Shown here one piece after another: positions 63,603-64,000 of a stretch of 64,000 nt of DNA; within the stretch, counting starts at the first letter, position 1, and each line of letters begins with the position of its first letter. The translations under genes and the position numbers were made by a program. Source of the DNA: Streptomyces wedmorensis. GTDB taxonomy: Bacteria > Actinomycetota > Actinomycetes > Streptomycetales > Streptomycetaceae. Below the pieces are notes generated by a model. That model was not told where the DNA came from and did not search any database. It worked only from the letters and a program-made list of their open reading frames with translations. The stretch covers positions 1-64,000 of the forward strand of contig NZ_JNWK01000079.1 of assembly GCF_000716445.1 (NCBI RefSeq), written 5' to 3'.

Positions 63603-64000
63603 CCCTCGATGTCGCGCGGGTCCCGCTTGCCGGGACCCGTGTAGCGGGCCGACGGACGCACGAGACGCCCGGTCCGCTTCTGCTCCAGGATGTGCGCCGA
63701 CCAGCCGGCCGTACGGGCGCAGCTGAACATCGACGTGAACATGTGCGCCGGGACCTCGGCGAAGTCGAGGACGATCGCCGCCCAGAACTCCACGTTCGTC
63801 GCCAGGATCCGGTCCGGGCGACGGTTGTGCAGCTCGTCCAGGGCGGCCTTCTCCAGCGCGGCGGCCACCTCGTAGCGCGGCGCGTCCAGCTCCTTGGCGG
63901 TACGCCGCAGCACGCGCGCGCGGGGGTCCTCGGCGCGGTACACGCGGTGGCCGAAGCCCATCAGACGCTCGCCCTTGTCGAGCGCCTGCTTCACGTACGC
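63581..64000 (-). CDS. Citrate synthase, C-terminal part (continues past the right edge)
   Basis: The minus frame from the edge to a stop at 63581 encodes the C-terminal ~140 residues of a citrate synthase: MGFGHRVYRAEDPRARVLRR contains the catalytic His/Arg region, then TNVEFWAAIVLDFAEVPAHM with the catalytic Asp position and the acetyl-CoA contact segment FTSMFSCARTAGWSAHILEQ. The 5' part lies outside the window. It overlaps the oxygenase gene by 22 bp, tail to tail. Confidence 0.92.
   Translation of the reverse strand, partial: AYVKQALDKGERLMGFGHRVYRAEDPRARVLRRTAKELDAPRYEVAAALEKAALDELHNRRPDRILATNVEFWAAIVLDFAEVPAHMFTSMFSCARTAGWSAHILEQKRTGRLVRPSARYTGPGKRDPRDIEGYADITG

Overview
The window is a piece of a Streptomyces (or very close actinomycete) chromosome. 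Base composition is very GC-rich, third codon positions are almost all G or C, GTG and TTG starts are common, and many genes overlap by 4 bp (ATGA/GTGA). The gene content fits: futalosine-pathway menaquinone genes, a DUF3027 protein, mycobacterial-type XPB helicase, DUF2530, DUF2771-like lipoprotein and many MarR, MFS, VOC and GNAT genes. No rRNA, tRNA, intact transposase, prophage or CRISPR array was seen. It reads as ordinary core-to-intermediate chromosome with scattered small accessory or decaying loci.

Layout. 0-5 kb: edge of a gene reading left, a MarR-like regulator with palindromic boxes upstream, a saccharopine-dehydrogenase-like reductase, a VOC protein coupled to a HelD-like RNA polymerase motor. 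5-12 kb: small membrane proteins, an XPB helicase and a second helicase-domain protein. 12-15 kb: iron-siderophore ABC permeases and ATPase behind a probable iron box. 15-21 kb: HAD phosphatase, cold-shock protein, mqnD-mqnB, lipoprotein, MFS transporter. 21-25 kb: DUF3027 gene and a large sacsin-like ATPase gene that is split between two frames. 25-32 kb: Ser/Thr kinase, CtpE-like P-type ATPase, DUF2530, purine permease, ribbon-helix-helix protein. 32-38 kb: MarR-MFS pair, GNAT, ThpR, a 29-residue membrane peptide, aldo/keto reductase behind a MerR-like box, a fused pair of gene remnants, GDSL esterase and alpha/beta hydrolase. 38-49 kb: secreted propeller protein, serC, a large FAD/Fe-S dehydrogenase, GNATs, LysR-EamA, VOCs, a DUF1272 zinc protein.

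49.4-61.1 kb holds the most coherent system: two operons for acyl-CoA breakdown. Operon 1 has a TIGR03084 protein, an AtuA-like protein, acyl-CoA carboxylase carboxyltransferase, biotin carboxylase/carrier and acyl-CoA dehydrogenase. Operon 2 has an acyl-CoA ligase, a crotonase and a TetR regulator. A nearly identical 20-bp partly palindromic sequence lies in front of both, so the TetR protein probably controls both, and together they look like an Atu/Liu-type route for a branched or terpenoid acid whose substrate cannot be read from sequence. The window ends with a secreted zinc protease, a short Cys-containing leader peptide ahead of an isopenicillin-N-synthase-like oxygenase, and the 3' part of a citrate synthase gene.

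Non-coding structure is unusually rich: a ~207-bp element made of two mirror-image nested hairpins occurs twice in inverted orientation (11.9 kb and 49.2 kb) with compensating base changes; tandem repeats of 16, 25, 29 and 34 bp sit in intergenic regions; and several perfect long palindromes act as probable terminators.
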